Assembly: GCF_001653795.1 (NCBI RefSeq)
Contig: NZ_CP011514.1
Coordinates: 2,994,279 to 3,058,278, forward strand
Reading direction: 5' to 3'
DNA length: 64,000 nt
DNA from: Mitsuaria sp. 7
Lineage (GTDB): Bacteria; Pseudomonadota; Gammaproteobacteria; Burkholderiales; Burkholderiaceae_C
Shown: positions 35,879 to 45,744 of the stretch, in pieces
How the letters are laid out: each line of letters begins with the position of its first letter
How positions within the stretch are numbered: the stretch's first letter is position 1
Made by a program: the position numbers and the translations under genes
The notes under the pieces: model-generated
What the model was told of the DNA's origin: nothing
What the model saw: only the letters and a program-made list of their open reading frames with translations
Databases searched by the model: none

Positions 35879-37869
35879 ACGCCCCGCAAGCCACCGTCAC
35901 CTTGCAGGTGCCCGCGTTGCATCTGCTGGCGCTGTCCGCGCTGCAGTCCGGCGATGAATCCGCCGGGCCCGAGGCGGCTTGGCTTGCCACGGCAGCCTCG
36001 GTGGCTTCGTTTGATCTGAATGGACCGGATGCCACGAACGACGCCATACCCGATCGCACGCTGCTTCAAGCCTGGCTCGACGAGCCCCCGGCCGAGGATC
36101 AACTGCTGCACGCGCTCGCTCGCGCGATGCCGCTCCGACCGCCGGAGCTAATCGCCGTCGCGCTGGCGATGGCCGTGGAAGTCGACGCCATGGCCGCGCG
36201 CGTGGTCGCGTGGCTGCAGGCGCCCGCGGGCGGATCGCGCCCCACCGTCGGCCTCGTGCTGGCGGCGGCGCGGGCGCTCGGCCTCGACGCGCCGCCGGCC
36301 GCGCTGCTCGACGGCGCCGCGCGCGAGGTTGGCCTGCTGCAGTTCGACGCCGAGGCCGCCACGCTCCGGCCGCTGCCCGAGCAGTCGCTGCGCGTGCCGC
36401 TGCCGCTCGTGCTCGCGCTGCGCGACGGCGCCTCGCGGTGGCCGGGCGTCGAGATGGCGGCGCCGGCCTTCGACGTCGCGCCCTCGCTGTTGGAGGCAGC
36501 GCGCCAGCAGGCGCTCGCGCTGCGCGTGGATGCAGGACATCTGGTCGTGCGCAGCGGGCATCCGCGCGAGGCGCGCAGCGCCGCGGCCTGGATCGCGCGC
36601 TCCCTCGGCGCGAAGCCCGCGTTCTTCGAGCAGGACCCGGCCCCGGGCGCCGGCCTGTGGCTCGCGCTGTGCGGTCTCGTGCCCGTGCTGTGCATGGAGC
36701 TGGGGCCCGGTGAGTCGCGTCGTCTGCCCGCCCTGCCCGGCTATCAAGGACCGCTGCTGGTGGCGAGCGGGCCTGAGGGCAGCTTCTCGCGCGACGGGGA
36801 CACCGTCGGCAGCTGGCGCGTGCCGCTGCCGCAACCCGACGAGCGCGCGGCGCTGTGGCAGCCGCTGCTCGGCGACGAGGCGCTGTCACGACGCGCGGGC
36901 CGCCAGTACCGCTACGACGCCGCACGCATCGCGCAGATCGGCCGCGCGGCGAGGTATCAGGCCGGCTTGGCGAGGGCGGGAGAAGGCCCGGGCGACGAGG
37001 CTTCCACGCCTTCGCTCCGGCACATCGCCGCGGCCGCGCGCAGCGGCCTGGCCGCCGAGCTAGGCGCGCTGGCGGAGCTGATGTCCGAGCCGATCGCCGA
37101 CGACGTGCTCATCGTGCCGCCTTCGTTGCGCGAGTCGTTGGCCGCGCTGCGCCAGCGCTGCGAGCTGCGCGAGGACCTGTCCGACGGCCTGGGCGCCTCC
37201 ACCCGTGCGCGTTACCGGCCCGGCGTGCGCGCGCTGTTCGTCGGCCCGTCGGGCACGGGCAAGACGCTGGCGGCGGGCTGGCTCGCGACGCAGCTGGGAC
37301 TGCCGCTGTACCGCGTCGACGTCGCCGCCATCTGCAGCAAGTACATCGGCGAGACCGAGAAGAACCTCGCCCAGCTGTTCGCGCGCGCCGAGCACGCCGA
37401 GGTCGTGCTGCTGTTCGACGAGGCCGACTCGCTCTTCGGCAAGCGCACCGACGTGAAGGAGTCCAACGACCGCTTCGCCAACGCGCAGACCAACTACCTG
37501 CTGCAGCGCGTCGAGTCCTTCGAGGGCATCGCGCTGCTGACCAGCAACAGCCGCGGGCGCTTCGACAGCGCGTTCACGCGCCGGCTGGACGTGATCCTCG
37601 ACTTCCCGCAGCCCACGCCGCAGGAGCGCCGCGCGCTGTGGGTAGGCCATCTCGGCACTGGACACGCGTTGAGCGACGGCGAACTCAACCGCCTGGCCAC
37701 CAGCTGCGACCTGTGCGGCGGCCACATCCGCAACATCGTGCTCGCCGCCACGGCGCGCGCGCGCCATGCGGGGCGTGTCATGCAATACGGCGACGCGCTG
37801 CAGGCGGTCGCGGCCGAGTGCCGCAAGCTGGGCCGGCAGACGCCCGCCGGCCTGGCCCCGGAGGCGTGA
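35875..37869 (+). CDS. AAA+ ATPase of the eCIS (Pvc15-like)
   Basis: The C-terminal half is a classic AAA+ domain: Walker A GPSGTGKT at residues 457-464, pore-loop-like SKYIGETEKNL, Walker B LLFDEADSLFG near 512, sensor 1 ALLTSNSRGRFD and an arginine-finger region (RRLDVILDFPQPTPQERR). The N-terminal 430 residues are a helical adaptor region. eCIS ATPases of this type are thought to act in assembly or cargo handling rather than contraction. At 664 aa, it overlaps both neighbours by 4 bp, so its expression is tied to the upstream unknown protein and the downstream giant protein. Confidence 0.93.
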   Translation: MNAPQATVTLQVPALHLLALSALQSGDESAGPEAAWLATAASVASFDLNGPDATNDAIPDRTLLQAWLDEPPAEDQLLHALARAMPLRPPELIAVALAMAVEVDAMAARVVAWLQAPAGGSRPTVGLVLAAARALGLDAPPAALLDGAAREVGLLQFDAEAATLRPLPEQSLRVPLPLVLALRDGASRWPGVEMAAPAFDVAPSLLEAARQQALALRVDAGHLVVRSGHPREARSAAAWIARSLGAKPAFFEQDPAPGAGLWLALCGLVPVLCMELGPGESRRLPALPGYQGPLLVASGPEGSFSRDGDTVGSWRVPLPQPDERAALWQPLLGDEALSRRAGRQYRYDAARIAQIGRAARYQAGLARAGEGPGDEASTPSLRHIAAAARSGLAAELGALAELMSEPIADDVLIVPPSLRESLAALRQRCELREDLSDGLGASTRARYRPGVRALFVGPSGTGKTLAAGWLATQLGLPLYRVDVAAICSKYIGETEKNLAQLFARAEHAEVVLLFDEADSLFGKRTDVKESNDRFANAQTNYLLQRVESFEGIALLTSNSRGRFDSAFTRRLDVILDFPQPTPQERRALWVGHLGTGHALSDGELNRLATSCDLCGGHIRNIVLAATARARHAGRVMQYGDALQAVAAECRKLGRQTPAGLAPEA

Positions 37870-40800
37870 TGGGCGCGGCGGTGGCCAGCCCGCGCCCGGC
37901 GCGCGCGCCGCCGGAACGCGGTCAGGAAACCGGCACGGGCGCGAGCGCCGCGCCCGAGCAGGAAGCCTCCGTTGAACCGGTCCCGGAGGCCGGCACGCCG
38001 CGTTATCTGTCGCCGGGAGGCGCCGGCGGTGTGGGCGTCGGTAGCGGTGGTGGAGGCGGCGCGGGCGACAGCCCGGGGACTGCCGTCGATCCCGTGCAGG
38101 CCGCGCGGGACCTGCACGGCGAGCAAGGCCCCGTCGAAGAGTCGGTCGCCTCGGAGACCTCCGCGGCGCCCGTGACGCGTTCCGTCGACGAGGCCAGCGA
38201 ACTGGTGAGCCGCGCTACCGAGCCGCCAGCGTTGGTGGAACGTCCGGTCGAATCCGCGACGCTCGATCCGACGACCGCGCGCGACGGCGGCGGCGATGGT
38301 GGAAGCGGAGGCAGCGACGGCACTGGAGACGGCGCGGGCGGCAATGACATCGAAGGCGAAGGCGCGGTCTCGTCGGAAGCCGAGGCCGCTGTCGAGGCAG
38401 CGGACGGCGGCACTGGCGGAGAAGGCGGCGCTGCGGGCGATGGCACCGGGGGCGATGGCGATGCAGGCGGGAGTGGCGACTACGGCGGCAGCACCGAAGG
38501 CGGCGCGGGCGCGGGCGCTGACGGCAGCAGCGGCGGCGAAACGACAGGCGCTGGAGGCGCGCGAGGCAGCGCGGGCGGCGGCCCGACTTCGGACGCGGGC
38601 GACGGCGGCGGCGCCTCGCCCGACGGCCTGGACGCGCTCGCCACGGGCGACCTCGCGCTGATCGACGCGGAACTCGCCGAGCACCAGCGCTGGGGCGCCG
38701 CTGCCGCCCACGTCGGCGCGGCGGGCTCGTCCACGCGCGCGGACTTCGTCGTCCAGCAGGCGGGCGCCGGCGCGCTCGGCGGCTTCGGCCATGCGCTGGG
38801 CACGGGCTTCGTCGTGGGCGCGGGCACGCGGCTGGCCGAGGTCGGCGTCGGGCGCCTGGTCGCGCGACTGGCCGGACCGGCACTGGCACGCAGCTTCCCG
38901 CTGCCCGCCATCGGCGCGGTCATCGGCGGCGTGATGTCGGCCTACGACCTCGCCACCCGCGACTGGAGCCGCACCGGCGAGACCATCGGCCGCTTCGGCG
39001 AAGGCGCCTCGGTCTATGAACAGCTCGCCAACAGCATCGCGGCGGTGAGCGAGATCATCGGCATCGCGACCGCGGTGCTCAACGTGATCGCCGGCGTGAT
39101 CGGTGCCATCTCGATCGCCATGTGGGTCATCACCGTGCTGACGGTGGGCGTGGCCACGCCGCTGGCCGCGACGCTGTCGACGATCGCCGGCGCGATCGGC
39201 CTGGGGACCATGGTCCTCGACGGCATCAACGCGATGGTGCTGCAGCGCCTGGTCACGATGTTCCGCGCGCTGCACACCTTCACGAGCAACTCCGACCCGA
39301 TGGATGTCGAGGCGCAAGGCGGCCGCATCGGCGAGGCCGCGGGCGCGAGCGCCGGATTCATCGGCGGCATGGCCGGCGGTCTGGCCGGCGCGGGCGTCGC
39401 GGGCGCCGGCGCTCGGCGTCTGGGCCTGAGCCATGAACCGACGCCGCATCTGCCCGACCACGAGACGCCGCCCGCCGCGTCAGGCGACGGGCCGACGATC
39501 ACCGCCGACCCGCCGCCCGCCGTGGAAGGCGCACCGGCCCCCGGCGCCGACGCGGTGACGCCGGCGGTCGATGGTCCGGCGACGCCCGCAGCGCCGGCCG
39601 TGGACTCGCCCGTGACGCCCGCAGTGGACGGTCCGATCGCGCCCGCGATCGATGGCCCGTCGGTGGCGCCCATCGAGGGGCCTGTCGTGCCGGCCCTCGA
39701 TGCCCCGGGCGCGCCGGTCGTCGACGGCCCGGCCGTACCCGGCGTCGACGCGCCGATGGCGTCGCCCGACTCGCCGGGCCAGATCCTGCCGCCGGCCGAT
39801 CCCAGCGTCCCGATTCCCGAGATCCCGAAAGCCCCCGGCGTGCCGGACATCGGCACCCTGCCCGACTACGGACCGGAACTGCCCGGCCATCCCGACGCCC
39901 CCGCGCTGCCCGTCGATCCGGCGATTCCGGTGGATCCACCGGGTCCGAATGAGCGGCCTGTCGATCCGCTCGGTCCCACTGAACGGCCGGTGGATCCGCT
40001 GGGCCCGACCGAGCGCCCCGTCGAGCCGGCGATTCCGGAGGGCCGCCGGATCACCGACGACCAGCGCGCGGCACCGGAGCAACGTGCGCCGACGCCGGAG
40101 GAGATCCGTTCCGCCGAGATCGAGCAGGCCCGCCTGGAGGAGATCGGCGAGAAGCGCCGCATGGCCGAAGGCGGCGGGCTGGTGGACCCCGAGTTCCAGA
40201 ACCTGCCCGAGGAGCCGGGACGCGCGAAACGGCGCGGCGATCCGCGCGCGCCGGACCAGTCGGTGGTCCCCGAGCGCGTGAAGGCCGACCTGCGCGCCCG
40301 GGCCCGCGCCGCGGCCGGGCTGGAGCTGCAGCAGGCGCTCAACGGCGGCGAACACAACGCCCGCACGATGGCGGCGCTCGAGTACCTCAGCGACGCCCAG
40401 CTCGACTACGTCAGCCGGACCGGCGAGCTGCCGCCCGGCGTGGAGTTCCACCACATGCTGTCGGTGGCGGATTTCCCCGAGTTCGCCCACATGCCCGAGG
40501 CCGGCATCCCGCTGCCCGAGGGTCTGCACAAGGAGATGGGCCACGGCGGCGACACCACGGCGCCGCTGGAGACCGCGACCTTCCGTGACCCGGACGCGCC
40601 GGACCGTCCCGGCTTCCATGAAGATCCGCAGGCGCAGAAGTTCAACCGCGCGAATCAGGCCGATGTGGCGGACGGCGTGTCCAGCAGCGGCGACGTCAGC
40701 CGGGACATCATCACCGAGCGTCGGGCCCGGATGCGGGACATGGAGAGCCGGGCGCGCTCGGAGAGAGATCCGGCCCGTGCCGCCGAGTTCCAGCGCCGGG

Positions 40801-42878
40801 CCGATCGGCTGCGCGGCGAGATCGACACGATCAACCAGCTGCTGGCCGCCGAGGAGGCAAGGAACGCGCCGCCGCCGCTCGAGTCCACCTCGCCGGCCGC
40901 CTCCGTGCCGGACGCACTCCCGGAGACGACCGCTTCGCCGACGGGGGACGCCGCGCCCGCCGTCGTTCCGGACGTCGCGCCGACCGCCACGCCCGACGCG
41001 ACCGCCACGCCCGACGCGGCCCCCACGCCGTCGGAGCCCGCGCCGCGCCGTGCGGGCGAAGGCGAGACCCGCAGCACCGAGCCGCTGTCCGACGCGGAGT
41101 TCGAGGCCCATGCCGCGATGGCCGAAAGCATGGGCATGCCGCGCGACCAGATCCAGCGCGGCTCCCGCAACACCGCCTACATTCCCGGCGCCTTCGACAC
41201 GCTGCTGATCGGCCCCGACATCAACCCGCTGCCCGAGGGCGAGCGCCCCACCGGCCTGGCCAATCCGGCGAACGCGGCGCTGGAGCCGCGCGCGGTCCTG
41301 GGCCACGAGATCATCGGCCACCGCGAGGCCGAGCTGATGGGCCAGGCCCGCGACGATCCCTGGCACGAGGAGCTGCAGGCCAGCGCGCGCGCCGGGCTGC
41401 ACACGCCGGAGCTGTCGCCGGCGCAGCGATGGCTGCTGATCCAGGACGCCGCGGCCCGCCGCCGCTTCCAGACCCGCGAGGGCGAGATCTACATCAACAC
41501 CGAGCGCCCCGGCGACACCGGCGGCGGCACCAGCCGCGGCGAGCCCCGGCCCGACAGCGCGTTCCGGCCGCAGGACCAGCTGCCATCGGTGATCGTCAAC
41601 CTCGACGCCGCCGGACCAGGATCGTCACGGTCGAGCACCGGCTCACCGGCACTGACCGGCGCCGCAGGCACGCCGCCAGTCGCGAGCCCGCGGGGCCCGG
41701 CGCCCCCTCGCGTCCCGCCCGCGGCGCCGGCCAGCGCGTGGTCCCACATCCCGGGCAGCGGCGTCGTGCGTGGCGTCGGCGACGCGTACTCCCAATGGTT
41801 CGGCGCCGAGCGGATGACGGCGCCCGCGGGCGTCCGCTACGACGCCGCGGCGCGTGCCCGCATCGCGCGCGGCGGATCGATAGGCGCCGCGGTGGGATCG
41901 GTCCTCGGCGGCGGTCCGGTCGGCGCCGCGGTGGGCGGCTTCGTCGGCCGGCGCGTCGGCGAAGGCGTCGCCCGTCGCGCCGAGGACTTCTCCGCCGGCC
42001 GGGCCCGCGGCAACGACCCCATCGTCGAACACGTCACCCCCGGCTACCCGCCGCCGCCCGGTTCGCCGCAGGAGGTCGTCCAGCTGCAGAACCGCCTGAT
42101 CGACCTGCTCGACGCGCGCGCCCGCGCCGAGGCGCTCGAACGCACCACGGGCGCGGACGCCTCGCACCACGAGGCCAATGCCGCGCCCCTGGACCAGTTC
42201 CAGCAACGGACACAGGCGACGATCACCGCCACGCAGGCGCACGAGCAGGCCGTCGCCAACCGCGAGGCGGCCAACCAGCAGCGGCAGTCCGAGGAAGGCA
42301 ATGTCGGCAACACGCTCGGCAGCTTCGCCGACCGCGCCGCGGGGCTGGCGATGATCACCGAGCCGCTGCGCGCCTTCACGTCCTTCACCTACCTCGCGCA
42401 TGCGCTGCCCGACAGCCCGGACGTGCTCAAGGGCGCCAAACGCGGGATCCTGAAGATGAACTCGGACGGCCAGCAGTTCCTGGAGGCGCTCGACGGTGCC
42501 GGCAGTGCGGTGCAGGCGCAGCAGACGGCTCAACCCGCGCGCCAGGCCGAGGCCGACGCGAACGGCGCGCGCATCGCCGCCGTGTCCAGCGGCGCGACGG
42601 CATCGCAGTCGCAATTGAGCCAGTCGTCGTCCGACGGCGCGGCGCTCGCGCAGCGGAATCAGTCCCGCGCGCAGGAGTCGCGCGGCTTCGAGCAGCGCGC
42701 CGGTGCGGCGCGCGCGCAGGCCGGCGGCGAGGCCGAGGAGACGCAGACGCAGATCCAGACGCTGTCCGCGCAATGGCAGACCTGGGCGAGCGCCCATCGG
42801 CAGGCCCGGGAGACCGCCGTGGCGCAGACGCGCGAGCGCATGATCGCGGCTGGGTACCGGCCTCGCGAAGGAGCATGA
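37869..42878 (+). CDS. Giant multidomain eCIS cargo/effector candidate with HEIIGH zincin-like motif
   Basis: A 1669-residue protein of stacked segments: a Gly/Ala/Glu-rich N-terminus (to about 230); hydrophobic helices (about 300-365 and 380-455, e.g. NVIAGVIGAISIAMWVITVL); a repeated Pro-rich region (about 558-730, GPTERPVDPLGPTERPV-type); a module with paired His861-His862 in GVEFHHMLSVADF followed by further His, reminiscent of HNH/HHH-type nuclease modules; a domain with His1146-Glu1147-x-x-His1150 (HEIIGHREAE), the zinc-metallopeptidase signature; a Gly-rich membrane-like hairpin; and a Gln/Ala-rich helical end. No signal peptide. Start overlaps the ATPase stop. Position and toxin-like motifs favour a payload, but activity is unproven. 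Confidence 0.6.
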   Translation: MGAAVASPRPARAPPERGQETGTGASAAPEQEASVEPVPEAGTPRYLSPGGAGGVGVGSGGGGGAGDSPGTAVDPVQAARDLHGEQGPVEESVASETSAAPVTRSVDEASELVSRATEPPALVERPVESATLDPTTARDGGGDGGSGGSDGTGDGAGGNDIEGEGAVSSEAEAAVEAADGGTGGEGGAAGDGTGGDGDAGGSGDYGGSTEGGAGAGADGSSGGETTGAGGARGSAGGGPTSDAGDGGGASPDGLDALATGDLALIDAELAEHQRWGAAAAHVGAAGSSTRADFVVQQAGAGALGGFGHALGTGFVVGAGTRLAEVGVGRLVARLAGPALARSFPLPAIGAVIGGVMSAYDLATRDWSRTGETIGRFGEGASVYEQLANSIAAVSEIIGIATAVLNVIAGVIGAISIAMWVITVLTVGVATPLAATLSTIAGAIGLGTMVLDGINAMVLQRLVTMFRALHTFTSNSDPMDVEAQGGRIGEAAGASAGFIGGMAGGLAGAGVAGAGARRLGLSHEPTPHLPDHETPPAASGDGPTITADPPPAVEGAPAPGADAVTPAVDGPATPAAPAVDSPVTPAVDGPIAPAIDGPSVAPIEGPVVPALDAPGAPVVDGPAVPGVDAPMASPDSPGQILPPADPSVPIPEIPKAPGVPDIGTLPDYGPELPGHPDAPALPVDPAIPVDPPGPNERPVDPLGPTERPVDPLGPTERPVEPAIPEGRRITDDQRAAPEQRAPTPEEIRSAEIEQARLEEIGEKRRMAEGGGLVDPEFQNLPEEPGRAKRRGDPRAPDQSVVPERVKADLRARARAAAGLELQQALNGGEHNARTMAALEYLSDAQLDYVSRTGELPPGVEFHHMLSVADFPEFAHMPEAGIPLPEGLHKEMGHGGDTTAPLETATFRDPDAPDRPGFHEDPQAQKFNRANQADVADGVSSSGDVSRDIITERRARMRDMESRARSERDPARAAEFQRRADRLRGEIDTINQLLAAEEARNAPPPLESTSPAASVPDALPETTASPTGDAAPAVVPDVAPTATPDATATPDAAPTPSEPAPRRAGEGETRSTEPLSDAEFEAHAAMAESMGMPRDQIQRGSRNTAYIPGAFDTLLIGPDINPLPEGERPTGLANPANAALEPRAVLGHEIIGHREAELMGQARDDPWHEELQASARAGLHTPELSPAQRWLLIQDAAARRRFQTREGEIYINTERPGDTGGGTSRGEPRPDSAFRPQDQLPSVIVNLDAAGPGSSRSSTGSPALTGAAGTPPVASPRGPAPPRVPPAAPASAWSHIPGSGVVRGVGDAYSQWFGAERMTAPAGVRYDAAARARIARGGSIGAAVGSVLGGGPVGAAVGGFVGRRVGEGVARRAEDFSAGRARGNDPIVEHVTPGYPPPPGSPQEVVQLQNRLIDLLDARARAEALERTTGADASHHEANAAPLDQFQQRTQATITATQAHEQAVANREAANQQRQSEEGNVGNTLGSFADRAAGLAMITEPLRAFTSFTYLAHALPDSPDVLKGAKRGILKMNSDGQQFLEALDGAGSAVQAQQTAQPARQAEADANGARIAAVSSGATASQSQLSQSSSDGAALAQRNQSRAQESRGFEQRAGAARAQAGGEAEETQTQIQTLSAQWQTWASAHRQARETAVAQTRERMIAAGYRPREGA

Positions 42879-42881
42879 GGA

Positions 42882-43934
42882 ATGGCGTCGATCCAGGATC
42901 CGCATCAGCCGCCGTCGGGGCAGTCCCATCCCGGGACCTATCCGCAGCCGACGCAGCAGCAGCAGCAACAACTGTCGGCCGCGCAACGCGCGGTCGCGGC
43001 GGGCGACTGGCTGTCCGCCGCGCGCCAGCTGCAGCAGGCGGCGCAACGCGCATCATCCGATGGACGCGCGCGCCAGGCCGCGCACTGCGAGCAGATGGCC
43101 GCGTCGCTGCTGCGCGCGGGCGGCTCGCTGGACGAAGCGCTGGCCGCCGCCGACCGCGTGGTCGCACGCGATCCCGCATCGCCCGCCGCGCGCTTCGCAG
43201 CCGAGGCCGAACGCGCGCAGACGCTGCAGGCGCAGGGCGACGACAGCGGCGCGAGCCAGGCGTGGCGTCAGTCGTTGGACGCTGCCGAAATGCTCTCGTT
43301 GCCGGATTGGGCGCGAGCCACCGTGCTGCGCTCGCTCGCGGGAAGTGAGGTGCGAGGAGGCGCGTTCGACAGCGCCTGGATCCACTTCGACGAAGCAGCG
43401 ACCTTGATGAGCGACGACCTTGCCGCCCCGGCGTGGGTCGACGTGGAGCAGGCCCAGGCCGCGCGCGGGATCGGGCAACTCGCCCATGCGCGCGACGTAC
43501 TCGGCCGTGCCCGCGTGCAGGCGCGGCTGGACATCGACCCGCATCTGCGCGCGGAGGTCCAGCGCACGCTGGCCGAATGTGTGCTGGACGAGTGCGCGCT
43601 GGACGACGGCGACGCAGACCAGGCGCGCGAAGCCGCCCGGCTCGCCCACCTCGCGCGCGAGGCAGCGTTGGAGGCCGTGGCCCCGCTGAGCTACTTCGCC
43701 GCGGCGGTGGCGCTGGCCCGCGCCGCCGATCTGAGGGGCGATCGCACCGAGGCATACCGCGTGACGGCGTCGGCCTGGGTGACGCTGGCCGACCTGCTGG
43801 GGCAAGACCTGGCCCGTTCCTGGATGGAACCGGTGCTGCTGGGATTCAAGCTGCGATGGGGCGACGACGCGTTCGCCGAAGCGCGCGCGGCGCACGAGCG
43901 CCAGCGCCGCGACGCGCTGCGACGCACCGACTGA
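42882..43934 (+). CDS. Helical-repeat (TPR-like) protein, eCIS-associated
   Basis: After a Gln/Pro-rich N-terminus with a polyglutamine run, the 350-residue protein is almost all helical, with alternating Ala-rich helix pairs (AVAAGDWLSAARQLQQA, SLDEALAAADRVVARDP, ARQAAHCEQMAASLL) spaced like tetratricopeptide repeats. Only 3 nt separate it from the giant upstream gene. TPR-like proteins often act as chaperones or adaptors, so it may handle the adjacent cargo; that is inference from context. Confidence 0.6.
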   Translation: MASIQDPHQPPSGQSHPGTYPQPTQQQQQQLSAAQRAVAAGDWLSAARQLQQAAQRASSDGRARQAAHCEQMAASLLRAGGSLDEALAAADRVVARDPASPAARFAAEAERAQTLQAQGDDSGASQAWRQSLDAAEMLSLPDWARATVLRSLAGSEVRGGAFDSAWIHFDEAATLMSDDLAAPAWVDVEQAQAARGIGQLAHARDVLGRARVQARLDIDPHLRAEVQRTLAECVLDECALDDGDADQAREAARLAHLAREAALEAVAPLSYFAAAVALARAADLRGDRTEAYRVTASAWVTLADLLGQDLARSWMEPVLLGFKLRWGDDAFAEARAAHERQRRDALRRTD

Positions 43935-43949
43935 CAAGGAGACCGCGAC

Positions 43950-45743
43950 ATGCGATTCACTGCTCCCCACCAGCACACCGGTGCGCGACGCACCGGCGGC
44001 GACGGCGCGCGCGGTTCGGGCCCGGCCGGGCTGCCGCGCTTCCTGCAATCGCGCACGGCGACGGCGTCGTCGACCGCTTCAACTCCAACTTCAACTTCAA
44101 CTTCAACTTCAACTTCGACACCATCGACGTCGCCTACGTCAACGCCATCGATCGCCACAGCAGCGGCTACCGCCGCGCCGACCGGCGCGCGCCTGCAGGT
44201 CAATGCGCCGAACGACAGCCACGAGCAGGAAGCCGATCGCGTCGCATCGACCTGCCTCGCGGCGTCGCCGCCGCCGACCAGCGCGGGCCCCTCCCCTCTG
44301 GCAAGACCTGGCCCCTCACCGACCTCCAGCCTCACGCGGACCCTCGGCAGCAGCGGCCGGCCGATGGACGACGCCACCCGTCGCGCGATGGAGCCGTACT
44401 TCGGCATGGACCTGGGCCACGTGCGCCTGCACAGCGGCAGCCAGGCCGCGTCGCTGAACCGCGACCTCGGCTCACGCGCCTTCACGCTGGGCGGCGACAT
44501 CTACTTCGGCGCCGGCCAGGGCCCGCAGGACCGCGACCTGATGGCGCACGAGCTGACGCACACGGTGCAGCAGGGCGGCGGCGCGGCCGGCGCGGGCGTC
44601 CCCGGAGGCATCAGCGCGCGCGGCGGTCCGCCCGTCATCCAGCGCGACCTGATGCAGAGCATGCCCGTGCCGCTGGGCGGCTTCGAGATCGGCATGACGG
44701 CCTCCAGCGGCGGCGCCAACACGCCGCCGACCTTCAGCGGCCTCAGCGGCACCATCCGCTTCATCCCCGACGTCGATTCGCCGAACTCCAACACCATCGC
44801 GCTGGTGCAGATCGTGCGTCTCACCGATCGCGGCGTCGACGTCGATCCGCAGTCGATGGGGGCGCCGCAAGCGCCTCGCGGCGCGCTGGGCGACCCGGGC
44901 GTGCGCACCCAGGACGACGCGGCCCGCGGCGTCGAGGGCGGCTTCTCCACCGACGTGCTGCACAAACCCCTGGGCGCCGGCGGCACGCCCGCCGCGCCGG
45001 GCAGCGCCCTGTCGCCCAACTATCCCTTCGCCCCGGGCGGCGGCGCGCAGGTGCCGGGCTTCAAGCGCTCCAGCGATCCGGCCGACATCCGCTCCGCCAG
45101 CCTGTTCGACGCGCCCGGCATCGCCGCGCCCCGCAACCTGGACTACAGCTTCGAGACCGTCGCGCGCAGCGAGGACACCGGCGTCACCTACGGCGCGCTG
45201 AGCTGGGGCTTCAGCCTGAACGCCGGTGTCGTCCAGGGGGAATTCGCCAGCGCGGCCGGCGGCCAGTCCGCCACCTTCGACGAGGCGCTGGAGCGCCACC
45301 GCGACTTCTACGTGCACGAGCCGGTCTCGTTCTACTTCGACTTCGACAGCGCCGCGCTCTCCGCCGGCGAGGCCGCCAAGATCGACGAGTTCCTGCCCTA
45401 CCTGACCCGCAATCCGACGGTGCACCTGGCGCTGGAGGGCTTCGCCGACCAGGTCGGCGGTGCCAGCGCCTACAACGCGGACCTGTCGTTGCGACGGGCC
45501 TCGTCGGTGGAGGCCGGTCTGCTGGCGCGGGGCATCTCCGCAGGGCGCATCGACGGCATCCTCCTCGGCCACGGCGCGTCCACCGCGGCGACCACCAACG
45601 CCGGCACCGGCGACCAGGGCGGCGACCCGGCGGTCGGCGCGGACCAGTCGCGCGACGCGAACCGGCAGATGAACCGTCGCGTGCTGCTCACGTTCACCGA
45701 CACGGCGCCGCCGGCCGCCACGCCCGCTCCCGCAGGACCCTGA
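43950..45743 (+). CDS. DUF4157 domain protein with C-terminal OmpA-like peptidoglycan-binding domain
   Basis: The 597-residue protein has a low-complexity Ser/Thr N-terminus encoded by a hexamer repeat, then a DUF4157 domain (MEPYFGMDLGHVRLHS, HELTHTVQQ with His200-Glu201-x-x-His204). The C-terminus from about residue 455 is an OmpA-like domain (SFYFDFDSAALSAGEAAKI, LALEGFADQVGG, then NADLSLRRASSV, the usual N-x-x-L-S-x-x-R-A site). DUF4157 is a marker of eCIS-linked cargo; OmpA-like domains bind peptidoglycan. AAGGAGA precedes the ATG. This fusion could tether or release material at a cell wall. Confidence 0.82.
   Translation: MRFTAPHQHTGARRTGGDGARGSGPAGLPRFLQSRTATASSTASTPTSTSTSTSTSTPSTSPTSTPSIATAAATAAPTGARLQVNAPNDSHEQEADRVASTCLAASPPPTSAGPSPLARPGPSPTSSLTRTLGSSGRPMDDATRRAMEPYFGMDLGHVRLHSGSQAASLNRDLGSRAFTLGGDIYFGAGQGPQDRDLMAHELTHTVQQGGGAAGAGVPGGISARGGPPVIQRDLMQSMPVPLGGFEIGMTASSGGANTPPTFSGLSGTIRFIPDVDSPNSNTIALVQIVRLTDRGVDVDPQSMGAPQAPRGALGDPGVRTQDDAARGVEGGFSTDVLHKPLGAGGTPAAPGSALSPNYPFAPGGGAQVPGFKRSSDPADIRSASLFDAPGIAAPRNLDYSFETVARSEDTGVTYGALSWGFSLNAGVVQGEFASAAGGQSATFDEALERHRDFYVHEPVSFYFDFDSAALSAGEAAKIDEFLPYLTRNPTVHLALEGFADQVGGASAYNADLSLRRASSVEAGLLARGISAGRIDGILLGHGASTAATTNAGTGDQGGDPAVGADQSRDANRQMNRRVLLTFTDTAPPAATPAPAGP
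44078..44119 (+). repeat. TTCAAC hexamer repeat inside the DUF4157-OmpA gene
   Basis: Seven hexamers (TTCAAC with two variants; four perfect copies at 44090-44113) encode a Ser-Thr dipeptide run. A unit of six bases keeps the frame, so slippage would lengthen or shorten the linker before the DUF4157 domain without switching the gene off. Confidence 0.7.
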
Positions 45744-45744
45744 C

